From: an uncultured Veillonella sp.
Lineage (GTDB): Bacteria > Bacillota > Negativicutes > Veillonellales > Veillonellaceae
Direction of reading: 5' to 3'
NCBI RefSeq assembly: GCF_938010505.1
Contig: NZ_CALLVP010000140.1
Location: 1 to 29,375 of the forward strand
DNA length: 29,375 bases
The first letter of the stretch is position 1, and every line of letters starts with the position of its first letter. Shown piece after piece: positions 6,163 through 14,653 of this stretch. The notes beneath the pieces are model-generated. The model was not told where the DNA came from, did not search any database, and was given only the letters and a program-made list of their open reading frames with translations. Position numbers and translations under genes: made by a program.

Positions 6163-6918
6163 ATGGCTCAAGATACAATTAAATGTTATGACAGTCCTAG
6201 CGATGTTGTTCAAGCATTGGCTGAGGATTTTATTGCTTTCACCAACGAGGAAATCAATCGCACTGAAACGTGCATTGTTGGTATTACGGGAGGGACTGTT
6301 ATTAATGGTTTATTAGAATTGCTTAATTCCCCAGAATATATAGAGCGCCTCAATTGGGAACGCATATTCTTTGTGTGGACTGATGAGCGATTCTTGACGC
6401 AATCTCATGAGGATAATTACTTTAATCGCGTGAAACCTTACTTGTTGTGCAAGGCGAAAGGGGCGGCTCATTTCTTGCCAATCAATACAGATTCTAAAAC
6501 TGTAATAGAAGCAGCTGCCGAATACGAGAAAGAGGTTAAGACTGTTCTCAAGGCCTGTAAAAAAAGTGGCTTAGATTTGGCATTGCTCGATCTTGGTGAA
6601 GATGGTCATACAGCTGGCCTATTTGCAGGCTCTCATGCATTGCGTGTCACAGATCAAGATGTGGTAGCCGTTGAGGATGGAAAGGTATGGGAACGTATTT
6701 CTATGACCTTTTCATTCCTAGCAAAATCTGATGCGGTTTGGTTTACCGTAACTGGTGAAAGTAAGCGAACTGCTTTGACAAAGGTATTGTATCAACGCGA
6801 AGATTACGAGGATTTACCTTGGGAAAAACGCATTGGTCGTGTATTGCCTGGAGCGGTGCTTTCACAAGAAGCTATGACCTGGTATGTGGACAAGGCAGCC
6901 TATGATGATGTACACTAA
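6163..6918 (+). CDS. pgl: 6-phosphogluconolactonase
   Basis: The enzyme hydrolyses 6-phosphogluconolactone to 6-phosphogluconate, the second step of the oxidative pentose phosphate pathway. It is 251 residues, in the usual 230-260 range. Visible family motifs are GITGGTVINGLLELL (early phosphate-binding loop), VWTDERFL followed by DNYFNRVK, and LLDLGEDGHTAGLFAGS. The start is the ATG at 6163 after TAGGAGG; an in-frame extension upstream to 6064 would run through the terminator and promoter. No glucose-6-phosphate dehydrogenase gene is beside it. tatA follows 36 bp later, apparently on the same transcript. Confidence 0.93.
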   Translation: MAQDTIKCYDSPSDVVQALAEDFIAFTNEEINRTETCIVGITGGTVINGLLELLNSPEYIERLNWERIFFVWTDERFLTQSHEDNYFNRVKPYLLCKAKGAAHFLPINTDSKTVIEAAAEYEKEVKTVLKACKKSGLDLALLDLGEDGHTAGLFAGSHALRVTDQDVVAVEDGKVWERISMTFSFLAKSDAVWFTVTGESKRTALTKVLYQREDYEDLPWEKRIGRVLPGAVLSQEAMTWYVDKAAYDDVH

Positions 6919-6954
6919 AGAGTATAAGTAGTAGTATTAATAAAGGAGATACAT

Positions 6955-7197
6955 ATGGGGTCTATAGGAACACCTGAATTAATAGTTATATTAGTGATTG
7001 CTCTAGTTATCTTCGGTCCTGGTAAATTACCTGAAGTCGGTAAAGCTATTGGTAAAGGCATTAATGAGTTTAAAGATGCTATTTCCGGTCCTAAAAAAAC
7101 TGTTGATGAAACGAAAGAAGCCGTTAAAAAAGCGACTACTATCGACGTAACAGCAGGGGCTAAGAACGACGACAAACATAAAGAAGCTAACGATTAA
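6955..7197 (+). CDS. tatA: Twin-arginine translocase subunit TatA
   Basis: This pore-forming subunit of the Tat system exports folded proteins across the inner membrane. It is 80 residues with the classic layout: a short periplasmic N-terminus, one membrane helix (about 8-20), the FGPGKLPEVGKAIGKG hinge and amphipathic helix (20-35), then a charged tail. The ATG follows AAAGGAGAT. tatC is not in the window, so the partner must be elsewhere. It lies between pgl and a metal-binding protein gene with short gaps, implying one operon. Confidence 0.95.
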   Translation: MGSIGTPELIVILVIALVIFGPGKLPEVGKAIGKGINEFKDAISGPKKTVDETKEAVKKATTIDVTAGAKNDDKHKEAND

Positions 7198-7211
7198 TAG
7201 GAGGTAACACT

Positions 7212-7520
7212 ATGTGCAAAGATTGTGGTTGTGGCGAAGATAATGGCGTTGTAACAAAGGTATTTAATGTACCGGGTATGATGTGCAACAACTGTAAAGA
7301 AGCGGTGGAAGGGGCATCTCTTGCGCTACCAGGCGTATTGAGTTCAGAAGTAAATTTGGACGATAAAACGGTTACGATTTCTTTTGATCCTACTAAATCC
7401 GCTGTAGACGTTATTTCGATGGCTATTGAAAAGACCGGCTTTGAAGTAACAGGTGTTGCAGATGGTGTAGAAAAACATAGTCATGGTTTAATGGGAACAT
7501 TGAAACGTTTCTTCAAATAA
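7212..7520 (+). CDS. Heavy-metal-associated (HMA) domain protein, copper-chaperone-like
   Basis: This 102-residue cytosolic protein has one HMA domain (about 14-80) carrying the metal-binding GMMCNNC motif with C25 and C28. Proteins of this type pass Cu(I) or similar metals to P-type ATPases. The N-terminus has an extra cysteine cluster (CKDCGCG, residues 2-8) that may add a second binding site, and a basic C-terminal tail (LMGTLKRFFK) follows. It is longer than a typical 65-75 residue CopZ. No metal ATPase or regulator is adjacent. It is 14 bp after tatA with a TAGGAGG site, so co-transcribed. The metal is not determined. Confidence 0.88.
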   Translation: MCKDCGCGEDNGVVTKVFNVPGMMCNNCKEAVEGASLALPGVLSSEVNLDDKTVTISFDPTKSAVDVISMAIEKTGFEVTGVADGVEKHSHGLMGTLKRFFK

Positions 7521-7530
7521 TCGAACCTTT

Positions 7531-7569
7531 GGAGCTGTATTGAAACATTGTTTCGATGCAGCCCTTTTT
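7531..7569 (+). terminator. Terminator of pgl-tatA-HMA operon
   Basis: A 13-15 bp stem (GAGCTGTATTGAAAC with GTTTCGATGCAGCCC, two G-U pairs and one mismatch) with loop ATT runs into TTTTT. It ends only about 15 nt before the next start codon, so the cupin gene probably depends on read-through or on a promoter I cannot see. Confidence 0.85.
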
Positions 7570-7584
7570 GTTTAACGAGGTAAT

Positions 7585-8031
7585 ATGATGATACGCAAGT
7601 TTGATGCTAAAAATTTCAAGTGGGATGGCGTCGACACCTTGGTATATAAGCACGATGGTAGTCCTTTTAAAGATGTAACACGTCAAGTGTTATACGATGG
7701 GGCTTATGATATTCCGTGTCAATTCCGCTATTTTGAATGTTTGCCTGGGGGCTATTCGACCTTAGAATATCACGAACATACTCATATGGTTATGATTTTC
7801 CGTGGTAAGGGGCAATTGTTGTTAGGCGATGAGGTTCATGATGTCGCGTCTGGTGATTTCATTGAAATTCCTGGCAAGACAATCCATCAGTTCCGAGCTA
7901 ATAAAAGCGACTATATTGGATTTCTTTGCTTGGTAAACCAAGAGCGGGATAAAGTTAAATTGTTATCCTCTGAAGAAATGGATGGGTTAAGAGCAAATCC
8001 TAAGATCAAGGAATTTTTGGAAAGCTGTTAA
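7585..8031 (+). CDS. Cupin-domain protein
   Basis: This 148-residue single-domain cupin has a small beta-barrel that usually binds a metal. Motif 1 gives H63, H65 and H67 (YHEHTHMVM) followed by FRGKG, and motif 2 gives SGDFIEIPGKTIHQF with H101. The usual motif-1 glutamate is not in its normal place. A second ATG directly follows the first (7588); either may be used. It precedes the anion transporter by 16 bp and is probably co-transcribed, so it may sense or modify the transported acid, but this is inference. Enzyme, storage and sensor roles all remain possible. Confidence 0.85.
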   Translation: MMIRKFDAKNFKWDGVDTLVYKHDGSPFKDVTRQVLYDGAYDIPCQFRYFECLPGGYSTLEYHEHTHMVMIFRGKGQLLLGDEVHDVASGDFIEIPGKTIHQFRANKSDYIGFLCLVNQERDKVKLLSSEEMDGLRANPKIKEFLESC

Positions 8032-8047
8032 GACTGATGGAGGTTCT

Positions 8048-9451
8048 ATGAATACTTTTACGCGAGCTGCCCTTACTGTTTTAGTGGGCATTGTAATCTG
8101 GTTCTCGCCTCATACAGAGGCAATCAAGCCTGAAGGGTGGCATTTATTAGCAATCTTTACAGCCACTATTGTAGGGTTTATTTTACGACCTTGGCCAACG
8201 GGCATTATGGCGCTCTTTGGCATTGTCGCGGCAGTAGTAACAAAGTCCATTACGATGGTACAAGCACTAGGTGGTTATGCAGAGGCTAATGTGTGGCTTA
8301 TCGTAGCGGCCGTATTCTTTTCACGAGGCATTATTAATTCTGGCCTTGGTAAGCGCATTGCGTATACCTTGATTCGCTCCTTTGGGACTAGCTCATTAAA
8401 GCTTGCCTATGCTTTGGCTTGTACGGACTTGATTATTTCTCCAGCCACCCCATCTAATACGGCTCGTGGCGGTGGTATCGTATTCCCAATCGTACAAAAT
8501 ATTTCCTTAGCATTTGACTCTGAACCATATGGCAATACGGCTCGCCGCATTGGGGCGTACTTGATGACGACGGCACATACTATTAACACTATTACAGTAA
8601 CGATCTTTTTGACCGCATGTAGTGGTAACCTACTTATTACGTCCTTAGGTGCGAAATTATTCGGCTATGATATTTCTTGGTGGGAATGGTTCCAAGCAGG
8701 TGTCATCCCTGGTGTGATTTGTATGATTTTGATGCCTTGGTTCATCTATAAGATCTATCCTCCTGAGATTAAGGAAACTCCAGAAGCGGCTGTGATGGCT
8801 CAAAAAGAGTTGAATGCTCTTGGGCCGATTACAAAGGCTGAAATTTCCGTAGCTATAATCTTTGTACTTTGTATTTTGCTTTGGGCTACAGCCATTTGGA
8901 CTAAGCTTCATCCTACAGTAGTGGCTATGATGGGCGTTCTAGCTTGCGTTGTAACAGGTTCTCTTACCTGGGATGATATTTTAGGGGAACGCACTGGTTG
9001 GGACATCCTCATTTGGATGGGGACACTCGTTGGTATGGCAGGCCTACTTGGTAAACTAGGTGTAGTAGCTGTCTTTGCCGACTTTGTAAGCCAGCATTTA
9101 GCCGGCTTTGATTGGTTCTGGGCATCCTTTATCATTTCCGCTACCTTTGTATATTCTCAGTACTTCTTTGCCAGCGGTACGGCGCGTATTACGGCGTTGT
9201 TCTCCGCTTTTGCAGCGATTCTCGTTGCCATGGGAGCACCAGTTCCGTTTACTATCTTGCTCTTTGGCTTGATGAATAGCCCTGGTTGTACATTGACTCA
9301 TTATAGCTCTGGTGTAACGCCAATCTTCTTTGGTGCTGGCTATGTGCCACAAGGTACGTGGTGGAGAGTAGGGCTCGCCATTTCTGTGGTAAGCTTCCTC
9401 ATTCACTTCTGGGGCGGTACCCTCGGTATGTGGATTTTTGGTATCTTATAA
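8048..9451 (+). CDS. DASS/CitT-type dicarboxylate (anion) symporter
   Basis: This 467-residue inner-membrane transporter of the divalent anion:sodium symporter family has about 11-13 hydrophobic segments. The family's paired substrate-binding signatures are visible: SPATPSNTARGGG (131-143) and, in the second half, ASGTARITALFSAF (about 376-390). Family members carry malate, succinate, fumarate, 2-oxoglutarate, citrate or tartrate, some by antiport. For an organism that lives on lactate and C4 acids, dicarboxylate uptake or exchange is the natural guess. The ATG follows TGGAGG. The gene ends the cupin operon at a strong terminator. Substrate and sodium coupling are not shown by the sequence. 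Confidence 0.9.
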   Translation: MNTFTRAALTVLVGIVIWFSPHTEAIKPEGWHLLAIFTATIVGFILRPWPTGIMALFGIVAAVVTKSITMVQALGGYAEANVWLIVAAVFFSRGIINSGLGKRIAYTLIRSFGTSSLKLAYALACTDLIISPATPSNTARGGGIVFPIVQNISLAFDSEPYGNTARRIGAYLMTTAHTINTITVTIFLTACSGNLLITSLGAKLFGYDISWWEWFQAGVIPGVICMILMPWFIYKIYPPEIKETPEAAVMAQKELNALGPITKAEISVAIIFVLCILLWATAIWTKLHPTVVAMMGVLACVVTGSLTWDDILGERTGWDILIWMGTLVGMAGLLGKLGVVAVFADFVSQHLAGFDWFWASFIISATFVYSQYFFASGTARITALFSAFAAILVAMGAPVPFTILLFGLMNSPGCTLTHYSSGVTPIFFGAGYVPQGTWWRVGLAISVVSFLIHFWGGTLGMWIFGIL

Positions 9452-9458
9452 TATTTTC

Positions 9459-9485
9459 AATCCCTCACTACGGTGAGGGATTTTT
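9459..9485 (+). terminator. Terminator of the cupin-transporter operon
   Basis: A perfect 10-bp stem (AATCCCTCAC and its complement) with loop TACG is followed by TTTTT, 7 bp after the stop codon. Confidence 0.94.
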
Positions 9486-9599
9486 CTTGTTATATCTACA
9501 TTTTTTATACCTTACTAGGTTTGCTATAGTTTTTGGGTATGGTGAACTTCATAAAAAAACTATGATGAATCTATAGAATTTATAGCGAATTATCTTGCG

Positions 9600-9630
9600 C
9601 GGGATAATGTAACGTGTTATTATTATTCCG
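9600..9630 (+). other. Leader hairpin upstream of the 43-codon gene
   Basis: CGGGATAAT (9600-9608) can pair with ATTATTCCG (9622-9630), one G-U pair, and GTAAC inside can extend the stem against GTTAT. It lies 34 bp before the small gene's start. Between the terminator at 9485 and this point (9486-9599) I see no convincing promoter and no gene. Confidence 0.4.
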
Positions 9631-9663
9631 TGATTACTATTACAGAATTTTTTAGGAGGAAAC

Positions 9664-9795
9664 ATGTTAGGTTTAGTCATTAGCTTATTGATTATTGCGC
9701 TAGTCGTGATTATTAATGACATTCGAATTATGAACAACAACTTAACACGTTTTTGTCTTAGAAGTTCCGCGAATGGTTTAATATACAATCAATAA
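9664..9795 (+). CDS. 43-residue Leu/Val/Ile-rich peptide (small membrane protein or leader peptide)
   Basis: A short open frame starts at an ATG with a near-perfect site, TAGGAGG with spacing of about 6 nt, which argues that it is translated. The first 22 residues after Met hold 15 Leu, Val or Ile (for example LGLVISLLIIALVVIIN), enough for one short membrane helix. A polar tail rich in Asn follows (NDIRIMNNNLTRF to the end, residues 18-43). No family is recognised. It lies between a terminator and the ilvD gene, with another terminator at 9908-9937. Two readings are open: a free-standing single-pass small protein, or a branched-chain-amino-acid leader peptide for ilv attenuation. Confidence 0.6.
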   Translation: MLGLVISLLIIALVVIINDIRIMNNNLTRFCLRSSANGLIYNQ

Positions 9796-9907
9796 GATTT
9801 GGCTATATAGTTTGTTTCTTGTGTGTATATTTTCCAAGGGGTACATAGGCTTATTTATGTATATATAGGAATTCTGTAAACAAAAGGAATATCATTTGTA
9901 AACTTTT
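9796..9907. other. AT-rich stretch between the small gene and the ilvD-proximal terminator
   Basis: There is no gene here and no T-box signature (no AGGGTGG-type element). Two partly similar segments share GGAAT then TGTAAAC (about 9868-9880 and 9886-9901). I could not identify a good -35/-10 pair for ilvD, so the ilv promoter may lie before the small gene. Confidence 0.3.
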
Positions 9908-9937
9908 AAGACGATTCATTGGAATCGTCTTTTTTTA
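9908..9937 (+). terminator. Terminator or attenuator 52 bp before ilvD
   Basis: A perfect 10-bp stem (AAGACGATTC at 9908-9917, complement at 9922-9931) has loop ATTG and a run of seven T. It sits between the small gene and the ilvD start. It either ends the small gene's transcript or acts as an attenuator in the ilv leader. No obvious competing antiterminator pairing was found by eye. Confidence 0.85.
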
Positions 9938-9988
9938 TGCGTTGTGAAAGCTGTCCAAGTGGATGCTTTCAAAAGTGAGGAGATTAAC

Positions 9989-11659
9989 ATGAGTTGTAGA
10001 AGTGACAATTTAAAAACAGGCGTAGCACGTGCACCACACAGATCTTTGCTAAAAGCTCTGGGTTTTGTTGACGAAGAAATGGGCAGACCAGTCATTGGTA
10101 TTGCGAACTCTTTCAACGAAATTATCCCTGGTCACGTAGGCCTGAAAAATATTGTACAAGCCGTAAAAGACGGCATCCGCAACGCAGGTGGTGTGCCAAT
10201 CGAATTCAATACCATCGGTATTTGTGACGGCTTGGCAATGAATCACATCGGCATGAAATACTCCTTAGTTACACGTAATATCATTGCTGACTCCATCGAA
10301 GCAACATCTATGGCCACACCATTCGATGCGATGGTATTCATTCCAAACTGCGATAAAGTAGTACCAGGTATGTTGATTGCTGCGGCTCGCCTTAATATTC
10401 CATCTGTATTCGTATCTGGCGGGGCCATGCTCGCTGGTGTACATAAAGGTAAAAAAATTGGTTTGTCCGACGTATTCGAAGCGGTAGGTAAACACCAAAC
10501 TGGCGAAATGGGCGACGAAGAATTGGCAAGCATTGAAAATAATGCCTGTCCTACATGTGGCTCTTGCTCTGGTATGTACACAGCAAACACAATGAACTGC
10601 TTAACAGAGGCTCTCGGTATGGGCCTTCCTGGTAATGGTACTATCCCTGCTGTATACTCTGAACGTTTACGTCTTGCTAAATTAGCAGGTATGCAAGCGG
10701 TAGAAGTATTAAAAGCAAACCTTCGTCCAAAAGATATCATGACTCGCAAAGCCTTTGAAAATGCGGTGGCTCTCGATATGGCTTTAGGTGGCTCCTCTAA
10801 TACGGCGCTTCACTTGCCGGCCATTGCTCACGAAGCAGGTGTTCCTTTATCCCTAGACGATTTCGATCGCATTGCGCAAATTACACCTCAGTTATCTAAA
10901 TTGTCTCCATCTGGCGTGTACTTTATCGAAGACTTGTACGCTGCGGGCGGTGTGTCTGCGGTGTTGAAACGCTTAGCAGAAAATGGTCGTCTCCATACAG
11001 ATTGCCAAACAGTAGCTCTTAAAACACAAGGTGAAATTGCTGAGGCAGCATTCGTAGCAGACGAAGATGTTATTCACCCTTGGGATAACCCAGTCCATGA
11101 AACTGGGGGCATCGCTGTTCTTAAAGGTAATCTTGCTGAAGATGGTTCCGTTGTAAAAGCCGGTGCCGTAGATGCAGATATGCTCGTTCACTCTGGTCCA
11201 GCTAAAGTATTCAACAGCGAAGAAGAAGCCGTTGAAGCTATCACCGGCGGTAAAATCGTAAAAGGTGACGTTGTCGTTATCCGCTACGAAGGTCCTAAAG
11301 GCGGTCCTGGTATGCGCGAAATGTTGACACCAACATCCATGATCGCCGGTATGGGTCTAGATAAAGATGTAGCTTTGTTGACAGATGGTCGTTTTTCCGG
11401 TGCGACTCGTGGCGCATCTATCGGCCACGTATCTCCAGAAGCGGCTGCTGGTGGTACAATCGCCGTTGTTGAAGATGGCGATATCATCAATATCGACATT
11501 CCAAACGGTAAATTGGAATTGGCTGTATCTGATGGCGAAATTGCTCGTCGTAAAGCGGCATTAAAACCGTTCAAATCCAATGTAACTGGATACCTTAAAA
11601 AATACGCTCTTCACGTATCCTCTGCAGCACAAGGTGCTATCGAAGTATTTGAAGACTAA
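9989..11659 (+). CDS. ilvD: Dihydroxy-acid dehydratase
   Basis: This iron-sulfur enzyme dehydrates 2,3-dihydroxy-isovalerate and -methylvalerate to the keto acids of valine and isoleucine. It is 556 residues, the family norm. It contains NSFNEIIPGH (40-49), FNTIGICDG with C79, NCDKVVPGM with C121, the cysteines of ACPTCGSCSGMYTANTM (C187, C190, C193), and a C-terminal DGRFSGATRG motif. I chose the ATG at 9989 after GAGGAGA; the in-frame GTG at 9944 lies against the terminator and has no ribosome binding site. It is the first gene of the ilvD-ilvA-ilvB-ilvN run. Confidence 0.96.
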   Translation: MSCRSDNLKTGVARAPHRSLLKALGFVDEEMGRPVIGIANSFNEIIPGHVGLKNIVQAVKDGIRNAGGVPIEFNTIGICDGLAMNHIGMKYSLVTRNIIADSIEATSMATPFDAMVFIPNCDKVVPGMLIAAARLNIPSVFVSGGAMLAGVHKGKKIGLSDVFEAVGKHQTGEMGDEELASIENNACPTCGSCSGMYTANTMNCLTEALGMGLPGNGTIPAVYSERLRLAKLAGMQAVEVLKANLRPKDIMTRKAFENAVALDMALGGSSNTALHLPAIAHEAGVPLSLDDFDRIAQITPQLSKLSPSGVYFIEDLYAAGGVSAVLKRLAENGRLHTDCQTVALKTQGEIAEAAFVADEDVIHPWDNPVHETGGIAVLKGNLAEDGSVVKAGAVDADMLVHSGPAKVFNSEEEAVEAITGGKIVKGDVVVIRYEGPKGGPGMREMLTPTSMIAGMGLDKDVALLTDGRFSGATRGASIGHVSPEAAAGGTIAVVEDGDIINIDIPNGKLELAVSDGEIARRKAALKPFKSNVTGYLKKYALHVSSAAQGAIEVFED

Positions 11660-11701
11660 TACTAGACTTTCATTTAATACTAACTAGAGGAGATAGTGTA
11701 C

Positions 11702-12925
11702 ATGCACAAATTATATGATTTTATGGAGGCTCGTGAGCGATTAAGTACAATCACTGTGAAAACGAAATTGCTTCATAGTGATGTGTTCTCCGACGAGTGT
11801 GGCAATGATGTGTATATCAAGCCAGAAAACTTGCAAATAACAGGCTCCTTTAAGGTCCGTGGAGCTTATAATAAGATTGCAAAATTGACGGAAGAGGAAA
11901 AGGCACGCGGTGTTATCGCCGCTTCTGCAGGCAACCACGCACAAGGCGTGGCCCTTGCCGCAAAACGTCTTGGTATTAAAGCCACTATCGTTATGCCAAA
12001 ACATACACCTCTTATCAAGGTTAATGCTACAAAACAATACGGCGCAGAGGTCGTATTACATGGTGAGATTTATGATGAAGCTTGTCAAAAAGCGATGGAA
12101 CTCCAACAAGAACATGGTTATGTATTCGTCCATCCTTTTGATGATGAAGATGTAATTGAAGGGCAAGGGACAATTGCCCTCGAGGTTCTCGATGAACTTC
12201 CTGATGCGGATGTATTGCTTGTTCCTGTTGGGGGCGGTGGTATCGTATCTGGTATTGCGGCAGCGGCAAAGTTAAAAAATCCGCGCGTTAAAATTATCGG
12301 TGTAGAGCCTGAAGGTGCAGCAAGTGCAATCGCTGCATTAAAGGCTGATCACCCAGTACCACTCGATGAAGTGGCGACGATTGCTGATGGTACGGCAGTA
12401 CGCCAAATTGGTGAAACTACATTAGAATATATCAAACAATACGTAGATGATATTATTACCGTTTCTGACTATGAATTGATGGAAGCATTCCTGTTGCTTG
12501 TTGAAAAACATAAATTAGTAGCAGAAAATTCAGGTATTTTACCCTTGGCAGGTCTTAGAAAATTGAACTGTACAGGTAAAAAGGTGGTAGCCATCGTCAG
12601 CGGTGGAAATATCGACGTACTTACCATTTCCTCGATGATCAATAAAGGTCTTGTAGTACGTGGTCGTATCTTTACCTTCTCCGTTAACCTACCTGATAAA
12701 CCAGGTCAATTGGTGGCGGTATCTCAAATGCTGGCGGATGCAGATGCAAATGTTATTAAACTGGATCACAATCAGTTTAAAAACCTTGACCGCTTCCACG
12801 AAGTGGAGTTGCAAGTAACTGTTGAAACCAACGGTGAAGAGCATATCCAAAGCATTATTGATACTTTCAAACATAATGGCTACATTATTAAACGTCTAAA
12901 TTCCAGCGAAAATCTATCTGAATAG
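11702..12925 (+). CDS. ilvA: Threonine ammonia-lyase (threonine dehydratase)
   Basis: This PLP enzyme deaminates L-threonine to 2-oxobutanoate and ammonia, feeding isoleucine synthesis. It is 407 residues: a fold-II PLP catalytic domain (about 1-315) with the Schiff-base lysine K51 in ITGSFKVRGAYNK and the phosphate-binding VPVGGGGIVSG loop, then a single ACT domain (about 320-400). This is the shorter form with one ACT domain, seen in both biosynthetic and catabolic types; its place among ilv genes favours biosynthesis. The ATG at 11702 has AGGAGA at proper spacing; a GTG 6 nt upstream is too close to it. The gap after ilvD is 42 bp. Confidence 0.93.
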   Translation: MHKLYDFMEARERLSTITVKTKLLHSDVFSDECGNDVYIKPENLQITGSFKVRGAYNKIAKLTEEEKARGVIAASAGNHAQGVALAAKRLGIKATIVMPKHTPLIKVNATKQYGAEVVLHGEIYDEACQKAMELQQEHGYVFVHPFDDEDVIEGQGTIALEVLDELPDADVLLVPVGGGGIVSGIAAAAKLKNPRVKIIGVEPEGAASAIAALKADHPVPLDEVATIADGTAVRQIGETTLEYIKQYVDDIITVSDYELMEAFLLLVEKHKLVAENSGILPLAGLRKLNCTGKKVVAIVSGGNIDVLTISSMINKGLVVRGRIFTFSVNLPDKPGQLVAVSQMLADADANVIKLDHNQFKNLDRFHEVELQVTVETNGEEHIQSIIDTFKHNGYIIKRLNSSENLSE

Positions 12926-12943
12926 CTGGTTGAAAGGGTTCCT

Positions 12944-14653
12944 ATGAGCGCAGAAACAATCAATGGGGCACGTATTGTCCTTGAAACATTGCATCGCTTA
13001 GGCGTAACCGATATGTTCGGTTACCCAGGTGGCGCGGTAATTCCAATTTATGATGAAATTTATAGCTTCCCTGATATTAAACATTATTTCGTTCGTCATG
13101 AACAAGGTGCAGCACATGCAGCAGACGGTTATGCTCGCGTATCCGGTCGTGTCGGCGTATGTCTTGCTACATCTGGTCCAGGTGCTACGAACCTTGTGAC
13201 AGGTATTATGACTGCGTACATGGATTCCGTACCAATGGTAGCCATTACTGGTCAGGTTGGTCGTCCTTTCATCGGTAAGGACTCCTTCCAAGAGGCGGAT
13301 ATCCAAGGTATTACGATGCCTATTACAAAGCATAACTATCTTGTACAAGATATCCACGACTTGCCTCGCGTCATTAAAGAGGCGTACTTTATTGCTGGTA
13401 CAGGTCGCCCAGGCCCTGTGCTCATCGATATTCCAAAGGATATTCAAACAGAAAAAATATCTATGGCGGAATACAATAAATTGTACGAAGTACCTATTCA
13501 TTTAGAAGGGTATGATCCAACCTATAAAGGGCACTTGGGACAAATTAAAAAAGCGGCTACTCTCATTAAAAACGCTAAACGTCCGCTTATTATTGCTGGT
13601 GCCGGCGTATTGAAATCTGGTGCTATGGATGAGCTTAAGGAATTAGCTGAAAAGGCTCAAATTCCGGTAACAAATACATTGGTTGGTCTTGGGGGCTTCC
13701 CAGGAGATCATGAATTAGCGCTTGGACTGGTTGGCATGCATGGTTCTGTAGCAGCAAATAATAGTACAGATGAGGCAGACCTCGTTATTGCCGCAGGTAT
13801 TCGTTTCCATGACCGCATTACAGGTCATCCGGATTTCTTCTGTAAAAAAGCTAAAATCATTCATATCGATATCGATCCAGCTGAGATTGATAAAAACGTT
13901 ATTATCAACGTACCTATCGTAGGAGATTTGAAGCGCGTATTAACCGAGCTAAATGAACTCCTTGAGCCAGCAACTCATGAAGCTTGGCTTGAACAAATTC
14001 GCGAATGGCAAGAGGAATATCCTCTTGTGGTTCCCGAGTCAGAAAATGGTGTATTACACGCTCAGTACGTATTGTCTGAGCTTAATAAAATCGCTAAAGA
14101 TGACGCTATTATCGTAAGTGATGTAGGTCAACACCAAATGTGGGCTGCTCAATTCTTAACGCATAAAAAACCTCATACTATCGTTACCTCTGGCGGTGCG
14201 GGTACGATGGGTTATGGCTTGCCGGCGGCTATCGGTGCTCAAGTAGGGGCACCTAAGAAGCAAGTTATCCTTGTTGTTGGCGATGGGGGCTTCCAAATGA
14301 CTTGCGAAGAGCTCATGATGGTTCGCCAATACAACTTACCGATCAAGATTGTCATCATCAACAATGGTTACCTTGGCATGGTTCGTCAGTGGCAAGAAAT
14401 TTTTAATGATCGACGCTATTCCTATGTAGATTTGGAGGTAAGTCCTGACTTCTTGAAATTAGCTGATGCGTTCAACTTGAAAGCAGCTCGTCTAAATACT
14501 GTTGAAGCTTTCGACAAAGAGTTCAAATCTTTTATTACATCTGATGAAAGTATTGTTCTAGATTGTCGTGTTGAACGGGAAGACAATGTATTGCCAATGA
14601 TTCCTGCTGGCGGTACTATTAGCGGCATGATGGGCAAGAAAGGGGTGCTATAA
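12944..14653 (+). CDS. ilvB: Acetolactate synthase large (catalytic) subunit
   Basis: This ThDP- and FAD-dependent enzyme joins pyruvate to pyruvate or 2-oxobutanoate, the committed step to valine, leucine and isoleucine. It is 569 residues, typical for the family. Visible are GYPGGAVIPIYDE (26-38), the catalytic glutamate E53 in RHEQGAAHAADGYAR, and the ThDP/Mg motif from GDGGFQMT (about 446) to the NN near 473. The ribosome binding site is modest (AAAGGG). It lies 18 bp after ilvA and shares one base with the start of the small subunit gene, so the two subunits are translationally coupled. Confidence 0.97.
   Translation: MSAETINGARIVLETLHRLGVTDMFGYPGGAVIPIYDEIYSFPDIKHYFVRHEQGAAHAADGYARVSGRVGVCLATSGPGATNLVTGIMTAYMDSVPMVAITGQVGRPFIGKDSFQEADIQGITMPITKHNYLVQDIHDLPRVIKEAYFIAGTGRPGPVLIDIPKDIQTEKISMAEYNKLYEVPIHLEGYDPTYKGHLGQIKKAATLIKNAKRPLIIAGAGVLKSGAMDELKELAEKAQIPVTNTLVGLGGFPGDHELALGLVGMHGSVAANNSTDEADLVIAAGIRFHDRITGHPDFFCKKAKIIHIDIDPAEIDKNVIINVPIVGDLKRVLTELNELLEPATHEAWLEQIREWQEEYPLVVPESENGVLHAQYVLSELNKIAKDDAIIVSDVGQHQMWAAQFLTHKKPHTIVTSGGAGTMGYGLPAAIGAQVGAPKKQVILVVGDGGFQMTCEELMMVRQYNLPIKIVIINNGYLGMVRQWQEIFNDRRYSYVDLEVSPDFLKLADAFNLKAARLNTVEAFDKEFKSFITSDESIVLDCRVEREDNVLPMIPAGGTISGMMGKKGVL

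Noticed and set aside
9549..9788. Minus-strand open frame of 79 codons across the gap before ilvD
   Set aside because: It is antisense to the small gene with the strong ribosome binding site, has no ribosome binding site of its own, and its composition looks like translated spacer.
9796..9988. Possible T-box riboswitch before ilvD
   Set aside because: The conserved T-box sequence and specifier-loop architecture are absent; only a plain terminator is seen.
10243..10749. Long minus-strand open frame (168 codons) inside ilvD
   Set aside because: It lies fully antisense to a certain gene, follows its codon pattern, and shows no recognisable protein features.
12998..13501. Minus-strand open frame of 167 codons inside ilvB
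   Set aside because: It is antisense to the ilvB coding sequence, with no start signals and no recognisable domain.
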